From: Rotaria socialis | Taxonomy: Eukaryota > Rotifera > Eurotatoria > Philodinida > Philodinidae | Assembly (NCBI GenBank): GCA_905331475.1 | Contig: CAJNYU010003845.1 | Location: forward strand, 34,771-98,770 | Length of the DNA stretch: 64,000 nt | Reading direction: 5' to 3' | Shown: in pieces, positions 1-9,539 of the stretch | Layout: every line of letters begins with the position of its first letter | Position numbering within the stretch: position 1 is the stretch's first letter | Notes under the pieces: model-generated | What the model was told of the DNA's origin: nothing | The model's database searches: none | What the model saw: only the letters and a program-made list of their open reading frames with translations | Translations under genes and position numbers: made by a program

Positions 1-380
1 CATTTTGTCCATATTCAGGCCAGTAACGAGTTACTAAAGCTGAATAGTCGAGAAGACCACGTTGAACCGCAAGTGCAATAGCGGTAGCAACAAGACCTTT
101 TGAAGTCGAGAAGACCATTTGCAAAGTTTCGACATCGTAAGGTTTTGTTCGCGATTGATCAAACCACCCACCGCCTAATTCAAACGCTAATGATCCCTGA
201 TAATAAGCCGCTATGGAAGCACCCAGATCTCGATCTTGTACGAAATTTTCTCGAAATAAATTTCGAACAAATTCCCAACCAGGTTTGATAGTACCACGAA
301 TATTGTAATCGACTGGCTCAGAATAAGCCACTAATGAAAAGATAAAATGACTCCAAACAAAAGCAATCGAGTACTTCATT
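1..380 (-). CDS. Beta-lactamase-like serine hydrolase, 5' part (partial)
   Basis: The minus-strand reading frame starts at the ATG at 380-378 and stays open to the window edge for 126 residues, so the C-terminal part lies outside. Residues 1-20 form a hydrophobic signal-peptide-like start. Residues 89-95 read VFSTSKG, which contains the SxxK motif (Ser91, Lys94) of class C beta-lactamases, penicillin-binding proteins and the LACTB/EstB-type esterases. The upstream segment (GASIAAYYQGSLAFELGGGW) fits the strand region before that motif. The expected second (YxN) and third (KTG-like) motifs would be beyond the edge, so activity cannot be judged. No intron is seen. Such genes occur in bdelloids and nematodes and often resemble bacterial proteins, but the sequence here does not prove transfer. 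The alternative is a non-catalytic homologue. Confidence 0.85.
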
Positions 381-1542
381 CTATTAGATTGAGGGAATGA
401 ATGACATTCTAATGGCGATGATAAAGATCAAGTTGAATAAATAACGATAGTTGAGGATTATGAAAAAGACAATAATGAATACAAAAATGATTTTGTAGTT
501 TCGCCTCTATTCGTTAATGACACATAGATTAATTCATCGATCTTTAACGACAAAAATCAGCGACTATTAGTAAGTATCGTTGTTGAATACTACGAGAATT
601 ATTCATTCTGATGAAATTTTGGTGTTGAACAAACAAAATCGTCTATCCGATTACACGAAAACTAGGGATTTCTTTTAATTTTTAAGTATATTTTCTTAAT
701 TTTTGTTATCAAGGGGTGGGTGTGAGTGATTAATTGAAAAAGCATCCAAATATACCCACACTCACACCCTCAAAACAGTTATCACGAAATAAAACTAAAA
801 GGTTTTGTGTCCTACCACTTAATATATGCGATTTCTATTTATATGTAGAGTGCTTGAGTTTAGCCACACATCAAAGAACACACAATGAAGAAACCTTATT
901 TTTGTTCGGTGGAAATTGGCATCAGAGATATTTTTCTTTTCTTTCCTTGTCACATTCTCTTCCCATGCTGTGTTTTTGTATTTATCCCAATTGTTGTTTT
1001 CTTTTCAAAGGAACCAAGTTCTTACAAAGAAATGACACAAAGAGTAATCTTCATTTTCAATTCTTATATTTTTTTGTTGGGATAGAAATGAATGTCAGAG
1101 GTTTCTTTCCTTTCTCTTGTCATTTATTTTAGGTTTTCACCCAAGTAATCGCTCTCTCTATTAATAAATGTCTTGCGATTCGTCATTTTTTGTTTAGAAA
1201 TCTTTTAGATATTTCTCGAATGGTAAACAATAATTATCAAGGAAAGAGGGGTGGCAGAATTCTCCCAAGAACAACCACCAGAATTCTGTAAGAATAATAC
1301 CTACATGACTTAAAGGCGTAATGAACACTATCAACAGAGAATTCTGTTTCCCTTACTGAATTCTGTGTTACTGTATACACACACTATCTTGGGTCGAAGG
1401 CAGAATTCTAAACAGAATTGATCATTTACCAGCAGAATTTTGTGAGAATTCTGTTTCTCATAAAATGTTTTTTACTAGTTTCAGTACATGAAATAAGAAA
1501 TAAAAAGACATCAATGGAACTGTTATAGTTGCAGTTGTAGAG
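381..1542. other. Intergenic, no gene seen; GAATTCT word cluster inside
   Basis: This stretch separates the hydrolase start from the decayed gene at 1543-2450. It is AT-rich, with poly-T/poly-A runs and no open frame that reads like protein. Its only structure is the cluster of palindromic GAATTCT words at about 1254-1465, listed separately. Confidence 0.6.
1254..1465. repeat. Cluster of CAGAATTCTG-type palindromic words
   Basis: About 210 bp contain six copies of GAATTCT, most of them as CAGAATTCT or AGAATTCTG, plus near copies (CAGAATTG, CAGAATTTTG). Spacing is irregular, so this is not a tandem satellite. The end words are in opposite orientation (GGCAGAATTCTC at the left, GAGAATTCTG at the right), but no convincing terminal repeat or target duplication could be fixed. 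It resembles the other word-saturated islands in the window (2899-3924, 5730-6088, 20534-20788, 27838-28134) and may be a related kind of mobile element. Confidence 0.5.
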
Positions 1543-2450
1543 CTACTTGTTTGTTGAAACTGTTGTAACAGTACTAAGTGTTGAAGAGGTAGTACTAGTT
1601 GCTGTACTCGCGGTCAAATTTGTGGTATTCATCGTTGATCAACTGAACATCGTACCACTGTTTATTTTGCTAGTCAGTGATGCATTTGATTTGTTCTCGA
1701 CTACAAAAATTCATTCAATGATATATTTTAGACTGAATTAAAACTTATATAGTTTTCAATATTCAAAATTCAATAAAAATCGAATTTTGCTTTTGCGATG
1801 TAGGCAGTTCGACCGGTGCAGAAAATGTAATCAATAGTCTTACGTACTGATGCCATGCTCACGATGAATTTTTTTCCTTTTTACTTATAGCGTAAATAGA
1901 AGGAAATTAAATACAGCAAAATAACAAATTATTGGCGGAGGTTTAATATGGCTTTTTCTCTATCAAAGTATATTGTATGTATGCTTAGGGATGACTAATC
2001 ATAGATATTACAACTATTCAAATATGTTGTCTGCGCTGCACAGCACGAGAGAAATTCAGTAAATACAAACAAAATAAAAGACACTCACCTTGTATAAGAA
2101 GAAGTATAATGGCAGCTATTCCAGTCAATACAAGAATCAGTATCACCAAGGTGATTAACGTAAAACAACTGCGTCAGAATAGATTTCTTAAAGGCAAAAT
2201 GAGTTAATTTAATTTCTGTCCATTTATGCAACTTCTATTATGTGAATTTTTCAGTTTGCATGAATTGCTTATGCTACACCTAGAGTGTATGTGTTTGAAA
2301 TAGTTAGATTTTATGATCAATTTCAAAATAATTGTTTTCAAGTAAAAGCTTAAGCAAACTTATAACTCACCGGCTCTCATGTAGTGTATCGTGTCGCGAC
2401 TTGCCTATTTCTATGGTTGAATCTTTAATTTGCGAATGTTCTTCGTCCAT
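1543..2450 (-). pseudogene. Decayed one-pass membrane protein with Ser/Thr-rich stalk
   Basis: A phase-consistent model starts at ATG 2450. Exon 1 is 2371-2450 (begins MDEEHSQIKDST, donor GTGAGT), exon 2 is 2089-2168 (hydrophobic segment CFTLITLVILILVLTGIAAI, donor GTGAGT), and exon 3 begins at 1700 after the strong acceptor TTTTTGTAG. The layout is a short acidic cytoplasmic tail, one membrane segment and a polar ectodomain. In exon 3 the frame meets TGA at 1641-1639. The same frame then continues as a Thr/Ser-rich, mucin-like stretch (TASTATSTTSSTLSTVTTVS) to TAG at 1545-1543. That suggests a nonsense mutation in a stalk which elsewhere would lead to an extracellular domain. A short functional protein ending at the TGA is possible. 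No family was recognised. Confidence 0.4.
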
Positions 2451-2898
2451 TAGAATTCCTGATGCCTACCAATTAAGACATGGATTAGTATACATTTTAA
2501 GTTCTAGATAATTACAAATCGATGCAGCAGAAGAATGAAAGATCTTGACATGACTGCTCGATTGCAGATCTCCTGCTGAATTCTATCATATGACTTTCGG
2601 TCGATAAGGTAACGGTGAGATTTTTGACAACTGCATGACTCTAGCTTGTAGCTTGTTATAGGCTGAAAAGAAATAGAACGACTGTCATTCCTATGAAAGT
2701 GCACTATGTATATATACTACTTCGATGATTTTGTCCTTAAATCGCTTGTTCATGACCTCATAACAAGAAATGAAGCATTATATTTTTCCAATCAAATTGA
2801 GTCTTCTGTCTGATTCTTTGACAAAGCAAAACGAAACAAAAAAAAAAGAAAGTTGATGACACTAAATTATGCCAGGTGCCTGGAATTCCGAATACAGG

Positions 2899-3924
2899 TA
2901 GGCATGCACCGAGCCCGAACTACCCGGGTTCGGTCATACCCGGATTCGACCATACCCGGATTCGACCATACCCGGATTCGGCCATACCCGGTTACGGTAC
3001 TACCCGGATTCGGTCATACCCGGTTTCGGTGCTACCAGGTATTCGGTACTACCCGGGTTTCATCATACCCAGATTCGGTACTGGAATTCGAGGGTCTACT
3101 TATTCGTATCCTTCGAAGCATAGAAATGAATAACAAATAGTACCTATAGATCGATAATAATAAATGATTTTATTTCAAAGGTTTATGGCCTTTTCCTCAA
3201 TCTATCATAGATAATCTTATTTATCAGGAAAGTATACAATTAAATGAGCTTTTATGAATATTTCTATAGGACTCAGCTACAGAAAATTGTCGAATGGTTC
3301 TCCTTATTGAAATGATCCTCCTGATAGTCTAAGTAGGGATGTGAAAATTCGAATACTACCAATATTAATACAATTTAGTATTGGTGATATTGATATCAGT
3401 ATTATTAGTATTGATATTTTTACTAGGCCGATGGAAAAAATCTTACATCTGTATTTCCGGAAAATTTAATAAGGAGAACCATTCGACGATTTCTTGTAGT
3501 TGAGTCCAAGATAAATATTAAGAGAAGCTCATTTAACTGTATCCGTTCCTGATAAATGAGATTAACTATGATAGGTTGAGCAAGGTAGAGGATCTTTGAC
3601 ATGAATTCATCTTTTATCACCTACTATATATATCCATAGGTGCTATTTATTATTCATTTCTATGCTTCGAAGGATACGAATACGTAGACCAGAGAATCCC
3701 ATACCGAATCTGGATATGATGAAACCCGGGTATGACCGAAACCGGGTAGTACCGAAACCGGGTATGACCGAAACCGGGTATGACCGAAACCGGGTATGAC
3801 CGAAACCGGGTGCGACCGAAACCGGGTATGACCGAAACCGGGTGCGACCGAATACTGGGTACGACCGAACCCGGGTAGTACTGACCCGAACTACCCGAGT
3901 TGTACCCGGTTCGGTGCTTGCCTA
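2899..3924. mobile_element. Palindromic hAT-like non-autonomous element with 8-bp TSD
   Basis: The element is 1026 bp long and is bounded by the 8-bp direct repeat AATACAGG (2891-2898 and 3925-3932). Its ends are inverted: TAGGCATGCACCGA at the left against TCGGTGCTTGCCTA at the right. The arms are inverted copies of each other over most of their length. Left about 2899-3308 matches right about 3467-3924, including matching flanks such as GAATGGTTCTCCTTATT / AATAAGGAGAACCATTC. Each arm holds an array of degenerate units built on ACCCGGATTCGGTC. No transposase is present. The 8-bp duplication and the TAGG-type end fit the hAT superfamily (inference). Short open frames inside (for example 2853-3140) are array translations, not genes. 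Confidence 0.85.
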
Positions 3925-3932
3925 AATACAGG

Positions 3933-4476
3933 TACTGTTTAACGCAAATATCTATTCAGATTGTTTATACAATATATTAGAAACAAAATACAAATACACC
4001 GGCAAACATAGAAGTGATTTAATATGGATAGTACCGCGTATGTCATTTGGCTTATTATTGGGATTCTGAGCCACGCATAGTAATGGTTGCTTGAGAGTGT
4101 GGGTGTGAGTAAAGAGATAAGCACAGTCTCGTAATCTAATAGGTCTCATATTATTGTCGTCTGATGAAGATATGTTTGATAAAAACATTGATTTCTTTCA
4201 TTGGTTGCCTATTAATCTCCTTTTCTCGATTGAAGATTTATTTCATCCTGCTGATGGGATAAAAGCAAATACAGATTAAACTTTATCTGCGCAAATAACA
4301 ATGTTATATCAATACTATTGACGTCAGAGCTGTTTAGAAAGAATGATTCAGTACGTACTTAGAAGCTTTCATGTCACTTGCAATTCATTGCTTCTATAAG
4401 GAATTTTAGCTGATCATTTTGAAATTATGCGATTAGACTGGGAGATGATTCTAATTTTATAGATTTACAACGAAGA
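3933..4476. other. Intergenic, upstream of S9 peptidase
   Basis: This AT-rich spacer runs between the hAT-like element and the peptidase start codon. No protein-like frame, RNA gene or clear promoter element was seen. The short minus-strand frames at 3939-4188 lack coding character. Confidence 0.5.
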
Positions 4477-7004
4477 ATGTTAAAATTTTCAATTGTACTA
4501 TTTCTATTGCTTGTGTTGAAATTCTTTTCCTATTCTTCGGCACAAGACAAACCCAAATTAACGTTAGATGGATTTTTCAATTATGTTGAATATCCAACCG
4601 TGATCTTGTCACCGACGGGTCAACATCTACTCATTGAAACTTTGCGACCATCATGGGAGACAAATTCTCATTCGCACGATTTATGGTTATATGATATTCA
4701 GCAACAGCAAAAGCGGTTGATTATCGCAGACGTTAGCGAGTACTTTGCACCAATATGGTCACCAGATGGTAAATGGGTAGCATTTTTTGTAAACAACAAT
4801 TCTATCACAAACAATTCTCGACATTCATTTGAAAAATTAGACACTACTGAGAAACTCATGTATTTCTATTCGGTTACTACAGAGAAACTCATTGCTGTTG
4901 AAATCGGAACTGTACAACCATCATTTATCACATGGTCCGATGATGATAGAATCCTTTATTTTGTTGCTCAGGCAATGTGGTCAAAAGAAGAAGAAGAAGA
5001 TGCACATAGAGTAGAATGGAAGAATGTAATTAACCATCGACAGATTACACCTGGCGAACATAGTGTGATCTATCGAATAACTATTAATACAAATAATCTA
5101 CCTCTATTTGCAAATGTCAGTATTGTAGCCAATGTGTCCTTGACGGTCAACGAACTGTTGTATGTTCCATATCAACAACAGCTTATTTTTACATCACGAG
5201 GAAGGTCATATGAAGATTTGGACAATTTTGAATTATACTCGATTCAATTGAATAGTTCATCATCATCATTATCATCATTATCAAGATTGACCAACATGGA
5301 AGGAGTCGAACAAGAACTAAAACTATCAAGTGATGGTAAACATGTATTCTATCGGTTGTGGGCACTCAGTTCAGGTAAAGTTCAAACTACTCAACGACGA
5401 CTTTTTTCATTGGATTTAACTACTGGGAAAGTTGATCGATTGGGGAAAAAATTTTGATGGTGTTATCACACAATGTACAGTTAAATCGGGTGGTGGTGTT
5501 CACATCATAGGACAGTTGGGACTCAATGCTCAAGTTTATACACAAGAGTCAATAGCAGATGACGCGATTCAGCAGCGTGGATGGAACGGAACTTATGAAC
5601 GTTTTAGTTCGTTATCACATCAATCAGGTGGCCCAGTTGCATTTGTATTTTCATCATTCGAAAAACCAAAAGAAGTATATTTGGCTGATAGTATCGATCA
5701 ACTTATGTCAGCTAAAGCGATTACAAACACCCAGGTCGTGGACGTACGGCGGGAAACGGCCGGAAAGCACAGGAAAGCGCTGGAAACTGGAAGCAGTATT
5801 CCAGTTGGAAGTTACCGGATTTTCTTCCTGTAGATTCCGATCAACTTTCAGATGTAAAACACAGAAAACTGACCGGAAAACNAACTTCCAGATGTAAAAC
5901 ACAGAAAACTGACCGGAAAACACAGGAAACTGACCGGAATCCACAGGAAAAAAATCCGGTAACTTCCAACTGGAATACTGCTTCCAGTTTCCAGTGCTTT
6001 CCCATGCTTTCCGGCCAGATACGGTGATTTTTCCGCATCTTTCCGGCCGGTTCCTCCAGTATCCGTCCTCCGGAATCATTGACCTGGGCAATAATGTATT
6101 ATTTACACAACACAATTTACCTCAAGTAAAAGCATACTACTGGAAAAATACAGCAGATAACCAAGTAATAGAAGGTGTTTTACACTATCCACCGGGAAAA
6201 TCCAATGGAAAGAATTTACCGCTCCTAGTTCTAATTCATGGCGGTCCGAATGCAGCAAGTCTAAATGAACTTCAAGCCAATTGGAACAACTGGGCTACGA
6301 TAGCTGCCACTGAAGGTTGGCTCGTTTTAGAACCTAACTATCGAGGATCAACCGGATACGGTGATAAATTTCTCGGCGAATTTCGCCATCGACTACTGTC
6401 ATTGCCCGGTGAAGATATTCTAATGGGAGTTGATCAACTTATAGAAGATGGCATAACCGATTCGAAAAGGCTTGCAGTTGGCGGCTACAGTTATGGTGGT
6501 TTTCTAACAAATTGGCTGATTACTCAAACGACACGATTCAATGCTGCTTTGTCGGGTGCTGGTAGTACTGAACATGTATCAAGCTGGGGTACAATGGATT
6601 TGCCAGTACTTCTCAGTTATTTACATGTAGGTTTTCCTTGGGAGGTACCAAAAATCTATCAAAAAGAATCATCAATCTATCAGTTGAATAAAGTACGCAC
6701 ACCGACACATATTGTTACGGGCCAGAGTGATACACGAGTCGACCCTGATCAAAGTTATATGTTAGAACGTGGCCTTTACTATTTGGGCATGCCCGTGCAA
6801 TTGTTAGTTTTTCCAAATGAAGGACATGGCATTGAGAATGATCCTTGGAATGGTAAAATAAAAGTTCGAGAAGAACTTAAATGGTTACAGAAATACGGGT
6901 TAGAGAAGTACGAGAATCAGCCGTTACCAAATGAATGCATCACAACAACTAGATCTTTCTTTATTATTGCTGCATCATTCTTTATATTCAATATTATGAC
7001 TTAG
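4477..7004 (+). CDS. Secreted S9 (prolyl oligopeptidase-like) peptidase, disrupted
   Basis: The frame starts with a signal peptide (MLKFSIVLFLLLVLKFFSYS). It continues through WSPDGKW-type beta-propeller blades to an alpha/beta-hydrolase domain with GGYSYGGF (nucleophile Ser near 6488), an Asp in GQSDTRVDPD (near 6728) and a His in NEGHGIE (near 6825). The order and length fit secreted dipeptidyl-peptidase V / acylaminoacyl-peptidase relatives, which cleave peptides outside the cell. The last 16 residues are hydrophobic, possibly a GPI signal or a membrane tail. Two lesions break the frame: a one-base excess in the A-run at 5446-5451, and a 359-bp inverted-repeat element at 5730-6088. Correcting both gives 721 residues, a normal family length. 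AATAAA lies at 7013-7018. The gene may be a pseudogene, or it may be functional if the frameshift is a sequencing error and the insert is spliced out. Confidence 0.85.
5446..5451 (+). other. Single-base frameshift in S9 peptidase gene
   Basis: The run of four G and six A before TTTTGATGG moves the reading frame. In the upstream frame the next codon is a TGA stop. With one A fewer the text reads through DRLGKNFDGVITQ and joins the downstream frame. No intron fits here. A homopolymer sequencing error is as likely as a real mutation. Confidence 0.8.
5730..6088. mobile_element. CCCAGG-family inverted-repeat element inside S9 peptidase
   Basis: The element is 359 bp with inverted ends CCCAGGTC / GACCTGGG, flanked by CA on both sides (5728-5729 and 6089-6090). 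Subterminal segments are also inverted: CTGGAAGCAGTATTCCAG near 5780 against CTGGAATACTGCTTCCAG near 5975. The interior is saturated with GGAAA/TTCCGG words and holds a 40-bp tandem duplication with one N at 5882. Removing the element plus one CA rejoins the peptidase frame exactly (ATT ACA AAC AAT AAT GTA). A GT at 5735 and an AG at 6058-6059 would also remove 325 bp in phase 0. The element has no coding capacity. It shares termini with 20534-20788 and 27838-28134. Confidence 0.85.
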
Positions 7005-7154
7005 TTCTTTTAAATAAAAAGATTTGACAATTGACTTTGAAACTAAACTGAATGAATTCAGTCTTGACTTGAGAGACAGGATTACTAGCAATGTTTTTCA
7101 GACTTGATCGGGTGTTTGCTGTGTGAACTAGATGGCTTCAATATCGTCTCATCT

Positions 7155-7880
7155 TCAGCATCCACTAGTTTCTAGATTCGTAACTGTTTTTTGTCTATTA
7201 TTTAAATCAATAGTCGATCCATCTCTTTGATGAATGTGAACCATTAAAATTCGTGTAAAATGAACAAAACATTCTTCAACATTTTCATTTGTTTTTGAAC
7301 TTGTTTCAACATAGGACAAATTATTTTTTTTCGCATAAGCTTCAATCATTTCATGCGATATCTTGCGTCTCAATTTCAAATCAGATTTTGTACCAACAAG
7401 AAATATAGGTGTTTGTTCACGGCACAATCGTTGAACATTTTCAAGCCAGTTATTAACATTATGAAAACTTTCTAAATTTATTATATCAAAACAAATGACA
7501 ATACCATTGGCATTACGATAAAAAGATGATAGAGCATATTTGAAACTATCTTGACCACCTAGATCCGATATTACTAATTTGCACCGCGTAGAATCGATTT
7601 CTAATGTTCGAATTTGTACATCTATTCATAAATAAAAATATAGAAAAATATACGAATAGTAATAAATATAAAATAATAACCATAACCGATCGTCGCTACA
7701 TTGCCTGTTGAAAATGTATTTTGCGCGAATCTTTGCAAAATTGTCGTTTTCCTAAAGAATCTAATTGTTCAATACATCTATGAGAAGAAAACTACTATAC
7801 CCAACACCACTATCACCAACAATTGATATATTAAAAACAAAATCAAAATCAACACCAGTTCTATAGTTTGTTGTCATCAT
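7155..7880 (-). CDS. Rab-like small GTPase
   Basis: Three exons (7801-7880, 7687-7751, 7155-7621) join with consistent phases into 203 residues. The motifs are in the Ras-superfamily order: P-loop GDSGVGKTT split by intron 1, G3 as SDLGGQD, G4 as GTKSDL, and G5 as ETSSK. The overall spacing fits Rab proteins, which recruit effectors to membranes in vesicle traffic. It is unusual that the switch II WDTAGQE of Rabs reads SDLGGQD, closer to the DVGGQ of Arf and G-alpha proteins. The C-terminus ends in a single Cys (TSGC) rather than CC or CxC, so prenylation is uncertain. It lies tail to tail with the S9 peptidase, 150 bp away. The two start codons MM are adjacent. Confidence 0.85.
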
Positions 7881-8786
7881 CACTACATATACTTTGATAA
7901 TACTATCAGTTTTTAACTATAGTGAAACGTTTTTCTTTATATACTTGCCAGGTAGACAATTCATGTTGACTTATATGCTGACGTGGGCAGACAGATAAAC
8001 CATATGATTCAAAACAATCTTTATTTACAAATATACTGTAAAAAGAAGTTCGCAAATTAATAAACAGAAAAGAAAATTTTTGATAGAGTATTAAACAAAA
8101 AAAAAGTTTATGATTCTGCAACGAGACACAAAACCTTTTCTCCGTATATGACTTGGAAACAGGGTTTTTGTTCCGTGTGGGTGTGCGTGTATTGGCATTG
8201 ATCATTGGAATAGAAAGGGTAGCACCGCAGCCAAATTGAATTAAAATCTAATTTACAATTTTTTTTATTATGCAGCAAAGCTGTGATCCGAGAAAGATCC
8301 TTATAGCATCGGGAATAGAGAAAGATAATAATGAGGAAAATGAGAATGAGAAAATGGTGGAGAAAAGATATCAAGTTATAACCCGAAGGCGACATAAGAA
8401 CAGTAACTGAAACAGCAATTAAAACGAACAATGAAGACAATAACAAAAAACAATAACAAAAACAAAAAAGTCCACTGAAAGAGAAAATGCGTTGCAACAC
8501 ATGCAGAGAACAAGAATAGAAATAAGCAAGTTATCAACATGCGGGGATCAGAATGTCTCAGGGAAGTCTTGGAGAAGTTGGGGTTCTTCCATCTCGAAAA
8601 AGGGAATTGAAGAAGAACCAGAGACCGACCTGAGCCGTGACATGATTTTTCCGATAATTGACGTATGGCTGAAGAAAATCTAATTTACAATTACGTTCAT
8701 ACATAATGAATATTTCATGTTACGTTTTTTTCGAGAACGTAGACGAGATATTGTATGCTATAAGTTGAAGAAAATAATTTCTTTTT
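7881..8786. other. Intergenic, no gene recognised
   Basis: This region separates the Rab-like gene start from the orphan gene's stop codon. It has AT-rich text with CAACAAAAAC-type low complexity around 8400-8470. A hydrophobic minus-strand frame (8108-8500) and a 63-codon plus frame (8492-8683) exist, but neither has splice support or a recognisable domain. Confidence 0.5.
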
Positions 8787-9539
8787 CTATATGAAGACTC
8801 CCTTTTTAATTTTGAAGAGTTCTTCGATCAATCTTACACATGATGCTATACCGTTCATTCCATCGACATTCTTGTCTAAAACATTCAATGCTGGAAATTT
8901 TTGCGTGAGAGCCATGATGAATGAATGGTTAGTTATTCGCGAAGTACAATCAGGATATTGTTGAACAAAATAAGCACATGTTTGTCGTAAAAATACCTGT
9001 TGAATAGCTAGGAACGATTCTATAACAAAATAATAAAGCAAAAGTCCTAATTCAGATTCAATTTAACTCGAGATTATAAACCCTGAGCGATCAAATCGGA
9101 ATACGTTGGCAACGATATTACTTCATTATTTTCGTACTAAAGCAGAAACAATAAAATAAATAGTTGATACAATTTATTAAGAGAAATACATCACTACCAG
9201 TAGTATTCTTTTTCGAGATTTTTTCGAAGAAATACTTGTTGTAACATTTTTAATTTGTCTACTATGTTTGTTGTGCTTTAATATTGATGATATACTCGGA
9301 TCAAGTAGAACTGAATCTGATGTAATTGACATATCAAAATTCATTTTGAATCCCTTCGGTTGACCAATAATTTGATCATATGATGTAAATTCGAAATAAT
9401 CAGTAACTTCAAGATCATAAGAGTGTATTCTATGATGATTTTGATCAAGGTGTCGGTGTGAGGGTCTGGATATGGTTAATGTTATTTTATACAGTCACCC
9501 ACGCGCTAACTTGATGAAAAGAAATAGTAAGATGCTCAT
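8787..9539 (-). CDS. Orphan protein, possibly secreted
   Basis: Four exons fit with consistent phases: 9499-9539, 9198-9465, 9082-9136 and 8787-9019, giving 198 residues. The start MSILLFLFIKLARG is hydrophobic, like a short signal peptide. It is followed by a His-rich, polar stretch (HRHLDQNHHRIHSYDLEVTD), a basic patch (SKKSRKRILL) and a C-terminal half that looks helical, with three cysteines (QTCAYF, PDCTSR, ASCVRL). No family was recognised. Exons 3 and 4 have good acceptors (TGCTTTAG, TGTTATAG). Intron 1 would be only 33 bp (9466-9498), short even for this genome, so the first exon is the weakest part. The true start could be elsewhere. Confidence 0.6.

Noticed and set aside
734..1132. 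132-codon plus-strand frame
   Set aside because: Composition follows AT-rich poly-T DNA (Phe/Cys/Leu), there is no domain, and an overlapping frame is equally open.
2853..3140. Two overlapping frames with repeated Pro/Gly/Tyr/Thr words
   Set aside because: They are translations of the ACCCGGATTCGG array inside the hAT-like element, not a secreted repeat protein.
2899..3924. CRISPR-like or satellite array
   Set aside because: Units are contiguous, degenerate and arranged in two inverted arms with a target duplication. There are no spacers, and the host is eukaryotic.
5708..6115. Minus-strand frames over the S9 insert
   Set aside because: They run through the inverted-repeat element and the sense peptidase exon; low-complexity shadows.
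8108..8500. 130-codon hydrophobic minus frame
   Set aside because: No splice support or domain; the Phe/Leu/Ser bias comes from CAACAA/AAAC-rich DNA.
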